Positions 14,208 to 26,300 of a stretch of 64,000 bases of DNA are shown here, in pieces (the first letter of the stretch is position 1; each line of letters starts with the position of its first letter). A model generated the notes under the pieces. The model did no database searches, was not told the DNA's origin, and worked only from the letters and a program-made list of their open reading frames with translations. The DNA is from Kryptolebias marmoratus (taxonomy: Eukaryota > Chordata > Actinopteri > Cyprinodontiformes > Rivulidae): assembly GCF_001649575.2 (NCBI RefSeq), contig NC_051451.1:16528465-16592464 (forward strand), written 5' to 3'. The translations under genes and the position numbers were made by a program.

Positions 14208-17200
14208 TTTTGTTACTTTATTCCATCATGCAAGCAGCCTACTGTTATATACACAAATGATAAATTGCTAAATATACCTCACACAGGCTTTAACTCTAAC
14301 TTGTTTTATTGATTGTGGAATCTTTTCTCATCCAACACTCATTTCACTGCCCTGTTGACCCAGTGTTAACATACATATTACCAATAAACTTGGGAAAAAA
14401 TGCTGCATATATATGTATGTGAATGTTATTAATATAAATAGGTTGCTAAAGGATTGGGTTCGCCCAGGATGCCTGAACTTCTGTGGAGTGACTACTGCAG
14501 CTCGCAGCAATCCCAGTGATTCTTTCTTTCCTTCTCTCTCTTTTTTTTCAAGAAATGTGCATTCTAGTTGAATTTGCTTTCTGATTAAGTTTACACAGTT
14601 GCTTCTAGCAATGACTTCAAAGCTTGTCAACAGTCTTTATTGGAAATTTGCTAAACTTTCTGTAGAAGTTTTAAACTGTGGTGCAAAAATTGGACCATCA
14701 TAGTGTTGCGCTCTGTTTGAGTAAATATATAGCCAAGAAATTGATCTGCCTTTGTTTAGAACACTATAAAGAACATGATAGAGTTCTATGTAGCAGCTGT
14801 ATGTGTGTTTTGTGGTGTGTGAAAGGGATTAAAGTTTGAGCACAGTTGAAGTGTGTGTTTGGAGTGCATGAGAACATCAGTAGATACCTCCTGTTGTGGG
14901 TCTGCTGTGTGTTAAAGCGCATCGTTTTGTGAAAAGACACCAAAGTGAATCATGTAGCTAATTGTGTTTGTTGTTAAAATTTAATATGAAGCACAAACAT
15001 CTTCAAGTTACAATTGAAACTTTCAAGTTACAGCTAATCTAAATGACGGCGCAAAATGCTAATCAAGACGACCTCTCGATCCTTTGAAAAACATTTGTAG
15101 ACTTAAAAATCTTCAATTGTGCATCAGCTTTTTATGCATATTTGGATTTATTTATGGATAACCTTACCTATCCACATGTGCTGAGACTTAACTGTTCATT
15201 ATGAAACAAAATGCCAATTTATAAAAATGTAAATAATTCTGTTATACAAAGTTATTGCTATACGCATTAAGAGTGAATAGAAAAAACAGGAGCAGAGCCA
15301 AAAGCAGAGTTTGCAGAGTTGCATTTTGTCTGTAATGGCACTGAGCCACAGAGGATACAAAAGCACGAGCTTGTGGATGCATTTGTTCTGTTTTTATTTT
15401 CATTTGTCCTCTCTTGCATATCGTTGCTGTTGTTTATATATCCAGTTGTAGCTAGTTTCATTTTTTGAAAGTGGATGCACAATATATCTTCATATAGGTC
15501 AGTGCATGTAAGACATAGCGGCTTTGACAGATCGAAACCAAAATCATTTCTCACATCACGCCATGCTGGGCAGTGTAGATTTTTGATTAACAGCTGTAAT
15601 CGAACTTGAGCCCTTCTTTCTGAGCCATTTCCCCTTGGCTGTCCAAAAAAGAACTGCATTGGATTTCGAGCTGTCTCAGACTTCAAAAGCGGTGAGATGG
15701 GAAAGAAACGAGTGAGGAAGTGCAAGTGGAGACACATAGATGGAGAAAGGAAGGGGTGGGGTGAGTTGGAGGGGTGGGGGCTGTACTTGAAAGGAAGACA
15801 GAGACCAAGACAGACAGGGAGACAAAAAGAAGTAATGTGTGTGCCCTTGTGTGGTGGGAGGAAAGGAGTTGTTGGTGGTAAGCAATTGCCTGCCGATAGA
15901 TCGCCCAAAAGTACGGGAGCAAAGAACACACCACCTTTGGCCGAGTTCTAAAGTGCTAATTTATAAAAAAAATTGCAGAAAAGTTCCAGAGGGTTCTAAG
16001 CAGTATTGACTTTTATTTTAGTCTTTGGGGAAAGCCTAAAGGAAACCCTCTGAAAGTCTAAGTTTGTCCATACTCTTCATGAGTAAATGTGGGCCAAAAT
16101 CCATAATGGGGAAGACATTTTTTTTCCTCTGGCATCTATCTTGTCAGCATGAAATATAACAGGACAGTAAACTGATACAACCATTACTTGTTTATGATGC
16201 TGGAGCTGGGAAGATGGAAAGGATGCTTATTTTTTAGGCAGTTCTTATTCCAAACACGCACTAGTCCCTTTTTAATTTGCCATGTTATAGGGGTGTAAAT
16301 CTGCCTCAGCATCATACTAATGCTAAAAGGGGAAAGAAGGGATTTGGTAGAACTCATGCAAGGTTTTATATCTTTCTGATCTAAACTGCTTCTCTTCTTG
16401 CAATACAATATAAAAAAATAATGATTTTTTAAAATTCTGCAGGAGACTATATCCTCGTTTTTAAGATTTAAATCTTATTTTCATCTATCTAAAGTTAGCG
16501 ATAACGTATTTCTTAACAATTAAGTAATCTTCTCTTTTCAAATACAAATAATAGGAAATACTTTATGAGTTGAAACATGTGTTGCTCTGGTCTAGATGAG
16601 AGATCCTGAAAATTTAGCAGTTTTGCTGCCTGGGGAATGAAGCTGTTGTACGTTCTTGCTGTTCTTGACATTTTGACATGAAAATTAGATTTATGTGAAA
16701 ATAAATAAGCTGCAAACCTATTCTACTGTATCACTTTTTTAAAAAAAATACATCTTTACTTTAAGCTATAGTAGCTGATTAGCATGGTTCCTGTTCAGAG
16801 ATTCTTCTCAGTTTCACATGTTGCAGTGCAATTATGCTTAACTTCCTTCTCTGTTCATGCAAAGCTTTATAATGAACAAGAACTGTACATACATACAGCA
16901 TTAGAGCTCTTTTGATTCGCTTTGTTTTTGTTCCACATTAAAAATGGTTTCCTTCTGATAGGTGAAATCTAAACATGAATGTTTTTGGGAGATGGTTACA
17001 GGCACATGCTGACAATTGCTCCAAAGCTCCCAAAGACTTCAGATGTTCATTCATGCAAGTCAAATTGGTCTTCTGCATAAAATTGTTGGTGTTTTGTTTT
17101 ACAAGACAGATTAGGTATTTTTTTTTTAAAAACACACGCAGTTTCTGATTATAGAAGATGGTGTTTGCTCTCCAATGGCAATAAACAAACTTGTTCAGTA

Positions 17201-18569
17201 GGAATGAACAGAGCAGCTTTAAAACTGTGATTATATTTGTTGGTAATAATTCTTGCCGGGCACTGGCTGGCCAATTGGTAACATATTCAAACAGAAAAGA
17301 TTAAAAAAAACATTACTTGTAGTTTCAAGTTCCCAAATGTTCCTTCAAAGGTCATTTAAAGCAACGCTACAGAGTCTGACAGCTTTTGCTCTTTTTACTT
17401 TCAGCCATGCTGGTCTCCATGAACTGTGTCTGCCAGAACTGCTGTTACCTGATCTTTTGAGGGAGAAAAACAAAAAAAACAAAAAACTGACTCTTTGAAA
17501 ACAAGCATTAAACAAGTGACTGGCTTCTAATAAAGAGCTGAAATCTTTACTTCTAAAGCAGCAGTGTGTGCTTAGATGACCTGAAGACTGCAGTTGTAAG
17601 GTATCTACATGTCCATGTAAAAAAAAAAACACTGACATAGTTGATTTAGACAAATGTAACCAAGCTTTAATCTGAACTGGACCTTAGTTTGCTTAAGGTG
17701 GTCAGAAAAGACCATTTGGTTTCAAACAGCTGCAATCAGGTTAATTTTAAAAGGCTTACTGTGTTCGTAAACATATCTGCAAATACACTTGAAACTAAAC
17801 AGGGGATAAGTTTTGGCCTGTTTCATATCAGCTGCAGTGATTTGAAATGGGAAAACCAAGTTACACCAATGCTCAAAACAGGACCAGAAAATAGTGTTTT
17901 TCTATTCACACCTAAAACAATGTATTACATTTTGTGTGTTTCATTCAAAAGTAATCCAGAGTAAAAACCTACAATGTTGTATTTGCTTTGCCCAAAAAAC
18001 AAACTGTCCCCATTTTAAGTTTGTTTAGATTACATTTTTTTTTTCTTTTCTTTTCTTCATGACCCTGTTCTGAGCATGTAGCTTAACATTTAACATTCTG
18101 CAGACATAGAAAGTCTGGACAAATGTCAGCTGCAGGTAAGTCACCAACAGCTCCGTTTGTTTTCTTTTCAAAGTACTTTTCTTTTACCTTTAAAGTAAAA
18201 GTTGATCACATTTCAAAGGGATAAAAACTGAAGTAAAGTAAAATGTTACTGCTGTGTATGCTACTCGCTATAAAGCATACTTTTTGCATCGCCGGGACCC
18301 TGTTTATGGTGAGTAAAGAGCAGGGGCACGTTGGGCCACTGCATGCTGTATCCTGTGAGTTCAGCCCTGACAGCTGAGGGAGCAAGGCCTGAGGCTGCAT
18401 CCGCTGAGTGGAGCTCTCCATCTGCTCCGTGGTAGCATCTCGCTGCTGCAGCTTCTTACGGTCCAAATCTTTTCCTGCTTTTAGCTGAAAAAATCTGCTA
18501 CAGACCTACAGGTACAGGCACTGCAATCCTTAGTAGTATCATAAAGTACATTTAACAATAAAAAAATTA

Positions 18570-19290
18570 ATTCATTCTATTTATATAGTGTCAACGGCAA
18601 ACAGAAGGTTGCATGTAAAATGGTCTGATTCATATGCAGCAATAGAGAGTCCAATTTCATTAAAGACATTCAAATGTAGCATAGAACATCAATCTGTGTC
18701 TAATTCAAATGTAACAAACTCTGGTCAGCCCATCATGGCGATGCCACCAACAGCCTAATCTTAAAGCTTTTTGAAAGAAGAAACTTTTAAGTCTGGCCTT
18801 AAAGATGCAAAGAGTGTCTGCCTCCTGAATGCACTTAGAAATGAATTTTACAAACAAAGAGCCTGATAAGTGAAGTTTCTTAAAATCTCTAGACCCACAA
18901 CCTGCAGTCTATAAACAAAACACTGCATTGGAAGGATTTCTCTAAGGTATGATGGAGCTTGGTGATCGAGAGGTTTTTTATGTGTAGTAAAAAAATTTAT
19001 GCTCTTTTTGGTATTTTACAAATGGCCAGTGGAGAGAAGCTATGATGTCTCCCACAAATTCTCACCATAGATTTTACTGCATCTTTTTGGAACAGCTGGA
19101 GGCTTTTCACAAAAGGTTTTGAGTGTCCTGACTATTGTCAGGATTACAATAGCCTAGCCTAAATGGACTAGTTTTCTGTCTCACTTTGACATAGAGCGTT
19201 CCTAATTTGAGTTAATTTTGCGCAGGTGAATAAAGAACGTTTGAGAAATGTGCATTTTATGTGAGATAAAGGACATGTTCTAGATAAAAT
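18570..19290 (+). repeat. Old degenerate dispersed repeat common in spiny-rayed fish
   Basis: Successive blocks (TTTATATAGTGTCAACGGCA, GAGCCTGATAAGTGAAG, AACAGCTGGAGGCTTTTCAC, ATTACAATAGCCTAGCCTA) occur in the same order in a long repeat I recognise from percomorph genomes, there with intact versions such as TTTATATAGCGCCAA. This copy is heavily mutated and has no coding frame. The repeat class is not certain. Confidence 0.5.
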
Positions 19291-22200
19291 TATCTTTAGG
19301 GTTGGAAGCCAAGATACTGTCATGCAAAACAAGTCCAAGTACAATGGTAAAGAAGTCACTCTTCTGACAGAATTAGAAGTGCCGCCAGACTGTTTTCTAC
19401 CTCTATTGTTGCACTACTGCACAGCCATTCTGGTTTCTTTCGTTCTTTTTTTCAGAACAAATCCAATATTTTGCAGCTTTGAAATGTTCACTTTTTATCA
19501 TGAAGAAGGGGAGAAAACGTGGCGGTATCACATTAAATTTGCTGCTGTCAGACGTGAGATTTTCTGCAGCCAGATTAGTCGTGTAAAGCTGCAAAAACAA
19601 CAGCGACAACTGCAATCAGAGGCACTTTATTTCCTTACTAAAAAAAATTGATCAAGATAATGTAACTTTTGGCGGTGGAATTCTCAGTTACTCAGACAGC
19701 TTGTGCTTTTAGCTCCACTGCCTCTCAGCTTCCCAATACAATGTAGATAGACACAAAAGCCCAACTGTTACATTCCAAGGTGTAATCAAACGGAAATACC
19801 CTGATAACCATGGATATGGATGAAGGGGCAGTAACTAGAACTGGCCTGGTGCATTTAGGAGATTTTGCTCACATAAACATTGCAGCTGTGAGTAAACTAT
19901 AACTTTAGGAGGGTAAATTGTGTTGATATGCTGACAGTCTTGTTCCTGTGTTCATCATGAACAAAGACATCAAAGAGATAGTGGCTCATAAAGGAAGAAA
20001 ATTATATTTTCTGTGACAGGGCCAGTTTATTGTAGTGGCAAACTGTCCTAAACTACTCCTCCCACTGTGAGTTTAAAATGCTTTTCTTTCATCTAGATGA
20101 TGAAGGAAGTACAAAATAAGTGTTTTGCCAACTGCAATAAAATAAAATCTTTTTTTTTAATGGCTTGGGTATAGCTGAGTTGGGAGTGCACCTTGCTGTT
20201 CATCTCCTGTGTGCAAGTGCGAGCTGTCTGGTTGATGGCCATTATGGTTCCTGCTACTGCGTGTGCGTCTGCTCCACCGGGATCACTGAAGTGTTGGAAC
20301 TAACAAGCCTGGGATGCAGACAGCGAATGCACAAATGGGATTTTGTCCTGAAAGCTTTAAAGTTTGCTCCCTGTTCTCAGAGGAAACAAGAGAGAGTATG
20401 TTGCCGGTTTGCAGGGACTGTCCGAGCTGTGTGCCAACAGAAACGAGATGATTACATCTGAGGGTCCTGCTAATGATCTATACTGGGTGGGAGAGCCAAA
20501 AAATTGAATGAGCGATAGGTGTACACAGTATTTACTCTGGTTATGTAATCTTTTGTTTTCTTTTATTCTTTTTCAACAGATTTAGGGGAATTCTGGTGGG
20601 TTCTTCAACCAGGAAACCATAAAATACTCCTTAAATACTCACCAACATGTAGCACACAATGCACATGCACAATAAAGCTCTCTCCCCAGACATTTCTTTG
20701 GATGATTCCTAATGCAACTCTTCCTCTCAGTCTTCCTCCCACAGATGCCCTATGAAGTAAATGACAAAAACACACTGCTTTCAGTCCAAGGTTAGTGTAG
20801 AATAGAAGATGTGTCATTGATCGAAAAGGCTCCTCCTTCATCTCCGGACTGTCACACTACGTTTGGGGACAACCCACTTCATTTTAGCAGCATAATGGGT
20901 AAACAGAGTGTGATCAGTCCAATTACCCCCTCATTGCAGAGGCGTTCTGGCGGGAATGAGAGTTAGCTGTCTGGCATGCGACAGAGTTGCAACAGTAGCA
21001 CCTGCTGCCCAGAAACCTCACTTGTATGAATCTCAATTTGTTTGTACAGCCATGCCAAAAAGAAGAAAAAAAAACCCAAAGCTGTGACCAAAAAGTGAGG
21101 CCTCTGAGGAGGCTGGAACTGTTGCCTGGCCGTCTGATTGCTGTTTTTACTACACCGTCTGTGAATGTAAGAAGATCAGAAGGTGCTTTTCTAGGCAGTG
21201 AACACAGCACTGATCATCGGATCCTCAGGTGGACTGTTTTCTTTTAGCTGGTTTCTGCTTCGAAGCTTTTAAGAAATGCTAATTTTCTCTTCTGCCCTGC
21301 CCGATAAACTTGTTCCAAAGCTGGAGAGTTGAACAGAATCACATTACAATCACAGAGTTCTCTATCACATAAAGTGTAAGACATAATTATTCTTAATTAT
21401 TTACTTTAATCATCAGTGTCTTAACATTTAGTGTATTCATTTTAATAGAAGTTAAAGAGGTTTAGCTGATTTGATCTTGATATGACTCTGTTTCCCCCTT
21501 TTGTTTTTGTTTTTTTGGCAAAATATATGTAAGACACACAAACATGCAAGGTTAAATTCTTTGTTCCGCTTTTATGATGTTCTTGATGTCCTTGAGGAAA
21601 GTGGAAATTTCCCTCTCTATGTTTCTCCCCTGGGGAGGTGTCTGGCAGCTGACGCAAACTTATCTGGTGTATATTTTAGTTCCTCATTAACAAGCATCAT
21701 AATATTTTTTTCAAGATTTTTTTTTTCCCCTTTTTCCTCCCTTTTCTTTAGATGCTGACATACAATTTCTGCAACAAGAGAAAAAGGGAGCTCTGTCAGC
21801 AGGAAGTAGGAACTGCCTCGCAGGATTCATTTGGCTCTGCTAATTGCAACTAATACGTTTCAAATAGCATATTGATTCGGAGGATGTTTGATTTTTCAGA
21901 TGCTCACTGTAAAAAATGAACAAAGAATGAGAAATCAGGTTTGGTGATCACAAGCCACGAAGATAATATCAAACATTTTATAGTATAACTCTGTGTGCAG
22001 AAGGCCAGAGGTGCAATGTCTTAGTGGGAGTTTTTTTAGGGTCCTGCACATCTTCAGCACCCCCAGCTCAGAAAGGAATGAGTAAATCTTGAGCTTTATT
22101 AGGAGTCCAAATGAATTTCTCCAAATGTAGTCTCACGCACGCTCACTCGTGCAGAGTTGACAGGTGAATCCGCTGGTGATTGATGCCAGCAGAAGATGCT

Positions 22201-22449
22201 TCTCCCCTGTCGTGTTCCACAGAGTGAACGCTGTTATGCAAAGCACAAATTAGTTTTTTTTTTTTTCTAACGTCTTCTGAGTCCATCAAGCGCCGTTTTA
22301 GATAACTTTCGAGGGTTTACAGGAAAATAGAAAGATGGTTCTGAATTAAAGCTAAGATCGTGGAATAATTTTTGAAAAATAATTTCAGGGCTTTCTGAAC
22401 GCCCCAACCCTCCCCGTTTCAGACCTACTCGTGAGCTCTGTAGTCTAAC

Positions 22450-22657
22450 TGCTCCTGCAGTTACTCTCCGTTGGCGCGCTCGCCTGATGCGCAGCGCTTC
22501 CCCAACTGGTCCCCTCACTTTGACAAATTCTTGGACGTGAGCGGGTCTGCCGAAGGACTTTCTGCTTGGGAAGATGATCCGCTGAATGTGTCCGTCTTCG
22601 AAGAGCTCTTTATCTTTTTTTGTTACCCCACTCCTAAACTGAGCTCGGGCGCGCACA
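22450..22657 (+). promoter_or_regulatory. Presumptive 5'UTR / core promoter region of sorcs3
   Basis: Base composition shifts here from AT-rich flank to GC- and CpG-richer sequence (for example the GGCGCGCTCGCC stretch near 22,473), continuing into exon 1. This is typical of a CpG-type vertebrate promoter. No TATA box stands out at a convincing distance. An in-frame TGA at 22640-22642 lies 15 nt upstream of the ATG, so the coding frame cannot extend further 5' in unspliced sequence. The transcription start cannot be placed from sequence alone. Confidence 0.4.
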
Positions 22658-23317
22658 ATGGCACTTTGGACATTTTGGAGTGTTTTTCTTTTGTCTTGCG
22701 TCCCTTTTCGCCCCAAGTTTGGGGCTCAGGCGGAGATAACTTTCCCCAGATCAGTCAAGAGATTTTATCCTTTGGATGTGGCTCAGCTGGAGGCACGTTT
22801 TGCTAAAAAGCCAACGGGGATTAAAGTCGCGCCTAATGCCGACAAGAGTGATGAAGTTTTAAACAGGTTCGAAACGGAGGCAAGCGCCACTTTAAAGCCG
22901 AGCAGTGCACTGCAAGTGAAGACTAAAACAGTGAGTGGAAAGCAGGCAAACTGTTTCAGCGATCTCAAGATACCTAAGAAAAAGTATGGTAACCTCACAG
23001 CGGAGCGACCCGAAGCGATTCTAAAGCCAGAACGCACCGTTTCTGTCAGGGGGAGGAAGGTGAAAAGGAGCGTGGGCGCAGCGTACAACGAAAACGTGGA
23101 CAGGAGTTTAAGTGGAGACGCGCAGTCACCAGAGGGGTCCGTGGAAAGTGTTCAAGGTGCTTCCAAGTCCAGAACCGAGTACCGGCGCCCTGGGGATGAA
23201 GCCAGAGGGTCAAGCCCGAGGCAAAGTGAGCCTCACCTGGACCCCTCGACATTTGCCTTGTCGGGAGACTCGGCGCACAACCAGGCGATGGTGCACTGGT
23301 CCGGCCACAACAGCAGT
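22658..23317 (+). CDS. sorcs3: sorcs3 exon 1: signal peptide, propeptide, start of mature receptor
   Basis: Encodes residues 1-220. The ATG has A at -3 and G at +4 (good Kozak context) and follows an in-frame TGA 15 nt upstream, which decides the start. A hydrophobic signal peptide (MALWTFWSVFLLS...) ends near Ala25. Residues 26-137 form a basic propeptide resembling other SorCS propeptides only loosely. K-V-K-R at 134-137, preceded by R-G-R, is the likely furin-type cleavage site, leaving Ser138 as mature N-terminus. N-glycosylation sequons occur at Asn112 (propeptide) and Asn218. Conserved SorCS sequence begins at about residue 197. The exon ends in phase 0 at AGT before donor GTGAGT; the next valine codon comes from exon 2, not from the GTG of the donor. 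Confidence 0.92.
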
Positions 23318-26300
23318 GTGAGTTAGAGTTTTACAGAAACACACACCATGGCATCATTAAATAAACGCTGGAATGTCCCTTAATATTTCTTTTATTATGC
23401 CTTTTCAGTTGACAAATGAAGCATTTAACATCCCTCTACAGAACCACATTTTTACGCACGACTTTACGCACAGTCGGGCAATTCTTTTACACCGAACACA
23501 CATTTAAACCCAACAGTGTGTCCCTTTGCAGTTTTTACATTAAGGAAAATGTTTTCTGTTGCTGCCTTCCTGCTTTCTGAAGGTTCTAAGATGCACATGC
23601 ACACTGCGCGCCTGTTTGCACGATTTACCAGATTTATGTAGCTGTGCACTCGCATTTTTCAAACCAGAGGGAGACTCATATCTACAAACTGTTAATCACA
23701 TTAAATTCAAACTGATAGTTAACCTGCACTTAAACTTGACATGATATCAAACTGTGGGAGGGATTTTGGCAGCAATCACAACACATTAATTATTTATGAA
23801 AAAAAAAAAAGTCTCTCAAGAAGGTGTGGTAGCTACAATTAAAAGAGCTGTGCCCAACCTGACCCCTAATGTGATGCTGATGAAACACCATCTGACCTTT
23901 CAGCAAATTAAACACACTTTTGTTATTGACATTTAACTTACACTTAGTTAATGGCTGTCTAATTATATAGGTGAAAACATTGCTGCTGTGCAATTCATGT
24001 TAAATTTATGCCTCCGAATCAGCTCAGTGTTGTTGCATTTAAGTTGAGCACATCTTTGATGCATGACAAGACATGGCTGCATGCATCCACATTAACTCCC
24101 TTCTCCCCACCCTGCACACACACATGCTCTCAACTGACGCACGCAAACACGCCGTGCGCGCACACAATTTTTACCTTCACAAGGATAAAGCCAAGGAGAT
24201 TTTATCTTTTCCTTAAAAATACACAGTATTCAAACATGTTTGCAAGCACCAGCATTTATCAGGCACAAAGATCTCCAAACTACAAACAGCCTTGGACAAA
24301 AGAAATGAGCTGCTCTGCATTTTTCACTCCAGGTAATTTAGATATCCTTAGTTAAAAGGAAGTAGCAGAGACATTTAATATTTTCTGTGGCCCAGTAAAA
24401 CTGCAAAAAAAAAAAAAAAAAGAATGCATTTTAAGAGAGTCCAATATATTATATTGGCTGGTTTGGATAATTCCATCTTTAATTGCTTTCCTTATCTGTT
24501 TCATTTTCTGTTTTATGGTGCACATTATAATGTTGGAGGCATCGCAGACTTTTAGTTATGTCGATGTGTTATCGAAGACAGGCCAGATATGCACCTCATA
24601 AAATCTCATATGTGAGCTGCGTGGTGAAATATGTGGTTGGTTTAAGATGTCTTTGCCATCGATAGCCTTTTGTGCAGCAGAACAGTGTTCACTGGATCAT
24701 CTCTGATGGGCTTGTCACTGCAGCCAGTCAACATTTGAGATTTATATAGTCTGGACTCCAGTCTGTGGTCCCGAAAGTACGAGTGAAAACTGCAGAGCTT
24801 AAATTTATGGGATTTTACGACTCAATGTTAGAGCTCAGGCTATATTAGATGTAAATGACTGATAATAAATTCAATCTTAAAGGGACATTTGAAGGAAAAT
24901 TACTTCAGGCCTGTGGTCTAGGGTAGTTCTATCAAATTTTCACTCCAAGACATTGCCTGTGATTTGGCCAATATGTCAAATCCCACAAGAAGAAAAATGA
25001 GAAAGATGTCGAAGGTGGTGGTGAAAGTGCCAGCAGGGGATCTTCTGAGTTCAGATTTGATAAAGAATTTCATCGGCTGAAGCCTCAAATCTGTCCACGA
25101 GCCAGTCTTCCAACTATCATTTGATTTCTGGGATTGTCTTAGACATCAAAGCCTGAAGTCATAGCCCCCTGGTCTCTGACTTTAAGAGAGATAACATTGA
25201 TTGGACTCAACCATGGGAATAAAACATATACCCCACCAAATTCCCTTTTAAATTCATGCTTCTTAACTGCATGTAGTATTGATTCGCGGTGCATGTCTCG
25301 TTCTACTTAAATCTGACTTGAATATGAATGATGGTGGTATAACGACTCATGATTGGGCCTTAAAAGCTAACTAATTAAGAAAACTAACAAATAGCTGAGT
25401 ATGTCATTGCTTGGCAAATCTATATTTACGTCTTTCTCCTGACGTGAGCACTCAAGCTGTGGTATGACTATGCTGATAATCTTTTTAAAGAGCCATTGCA
25501 GCACATCCTACTCTCTGGGGATGCAGAGCACTCCCCATTCGAGGGCAGAAATCTTAAGCCAGCTGATGATCTGGGTGGTTATTGGCAGCCAAATGATTTT
25601 GGGCTCCTGACTGACCATTTGTGTGAGCTCCTCGCAGACAGCTGATCAAACCTGAGCAATATGTTGAAGCTGAGGACAATAATGAGCATCTCTATTGACT
25701 ACACGTCACCAGAGCTTCTGCTGCGTGTCAGTGTAAATAATGTTCCCATAGCATGGGAGGAAATGTTTGATTTTCTTCTTTGGCCCGCTGTTGGACACTT
25801 GCTTTAGGTGTGGCCAGACACTGATGAAGCTTACTGTTTGTTTGTTTTGTTTTTTTTGTTTAGTTTTATTCTTTTTAAATTTTCTGAGGTGGCAATAGAG
25901 AAACTGAACTGTCAGCTTTGCATTAACATTTTTTTCTTTTTTTGCTATGACTGACTGAGAATCAAATTGGCCTCCTGGGTTGTGTTGTCAAAACGCTTAA
26001 TCAAAATGAGGCCATTATTGTTGCACATAATCTCATTCGTATAAATAGACAATAAAAAAGAGGAAATGACATGGCCCAGGGGGACACCTGTGTTTAAAAG
26101 CGGTTCATCACATAGACAGCTATTCCATTTAATATGCCAGAAATTCATTGATCCATAAAATCAAATGGAATGGGTCCCCAATTCACAGAGGTGTTTGACT
26201 GTTATAGGATGATGAGAAGAGCGTCATAAAGTTACCACAGTTGAGGTATTTAGGTCCAGCAAAGTGAAAAGTTTCAGTGTTTTTTTCCTATTATTTCTTG

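Larger units (their letters stand above)
1..22449. other. 5' intergenic region, no gene recognised
   Basis: I found no exon, RNA gene or long coding frame with protein-like composition here. Open frames are short and scattered. The interval holds several dispersed-repeat fragments listed separately (about 55-160, 1094-1560, 2450-2865, 4797-4900, 5228-5530, 5930-6270, 10266-10955, 11001-11272, 18570-19290), a (TA)n tract, an 18-base poly-A at 7243-7260 and otherwise unremarkable AT-rich sequence. Distal sorcs3 enhancers may lie here but nothing identifies them. Confidence 0.6.

Noticed and set aside
15267..15929. A 220-codon reverse-strand open frame
   Set aside because: It overlaps a purine-skewed stretch that removes stops on the reverse strand. 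The product is Pro/Ser/Leu/His-rich in the first half, has no recognised domain and no gene context.
20165..20461. A 98-codon forward frame with many cysteines
   Set aside because: No signal peptide architecture or repeat cysteine spacing that I recognise; isolated in non-coding flank.
22053..22061. TTCAGCACC, the left half-site of a REST/NRSF element, upstream of a neuronal gene
   Set aside because: The second half-site (GGACAGCGCC type) is not present at an allowed spacing, and a 9-bp half-site alone is expected by chance.
22267..22716. A 149-codon reverse frame over the promoter and start of exon 1
   Set aside because: Antisense shadow of the GC-rich island; its sequence has no family similarity and it overlaps the real sorcs3 start.
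22471..22806. A 111-codon forward frame overlapping the sorcs3 start in another frame
   Set aside because: Out of frame with the conserved SorCS protein. The sorcs3 ATG at 22,658 has a better context and an in-frame upstream stop.
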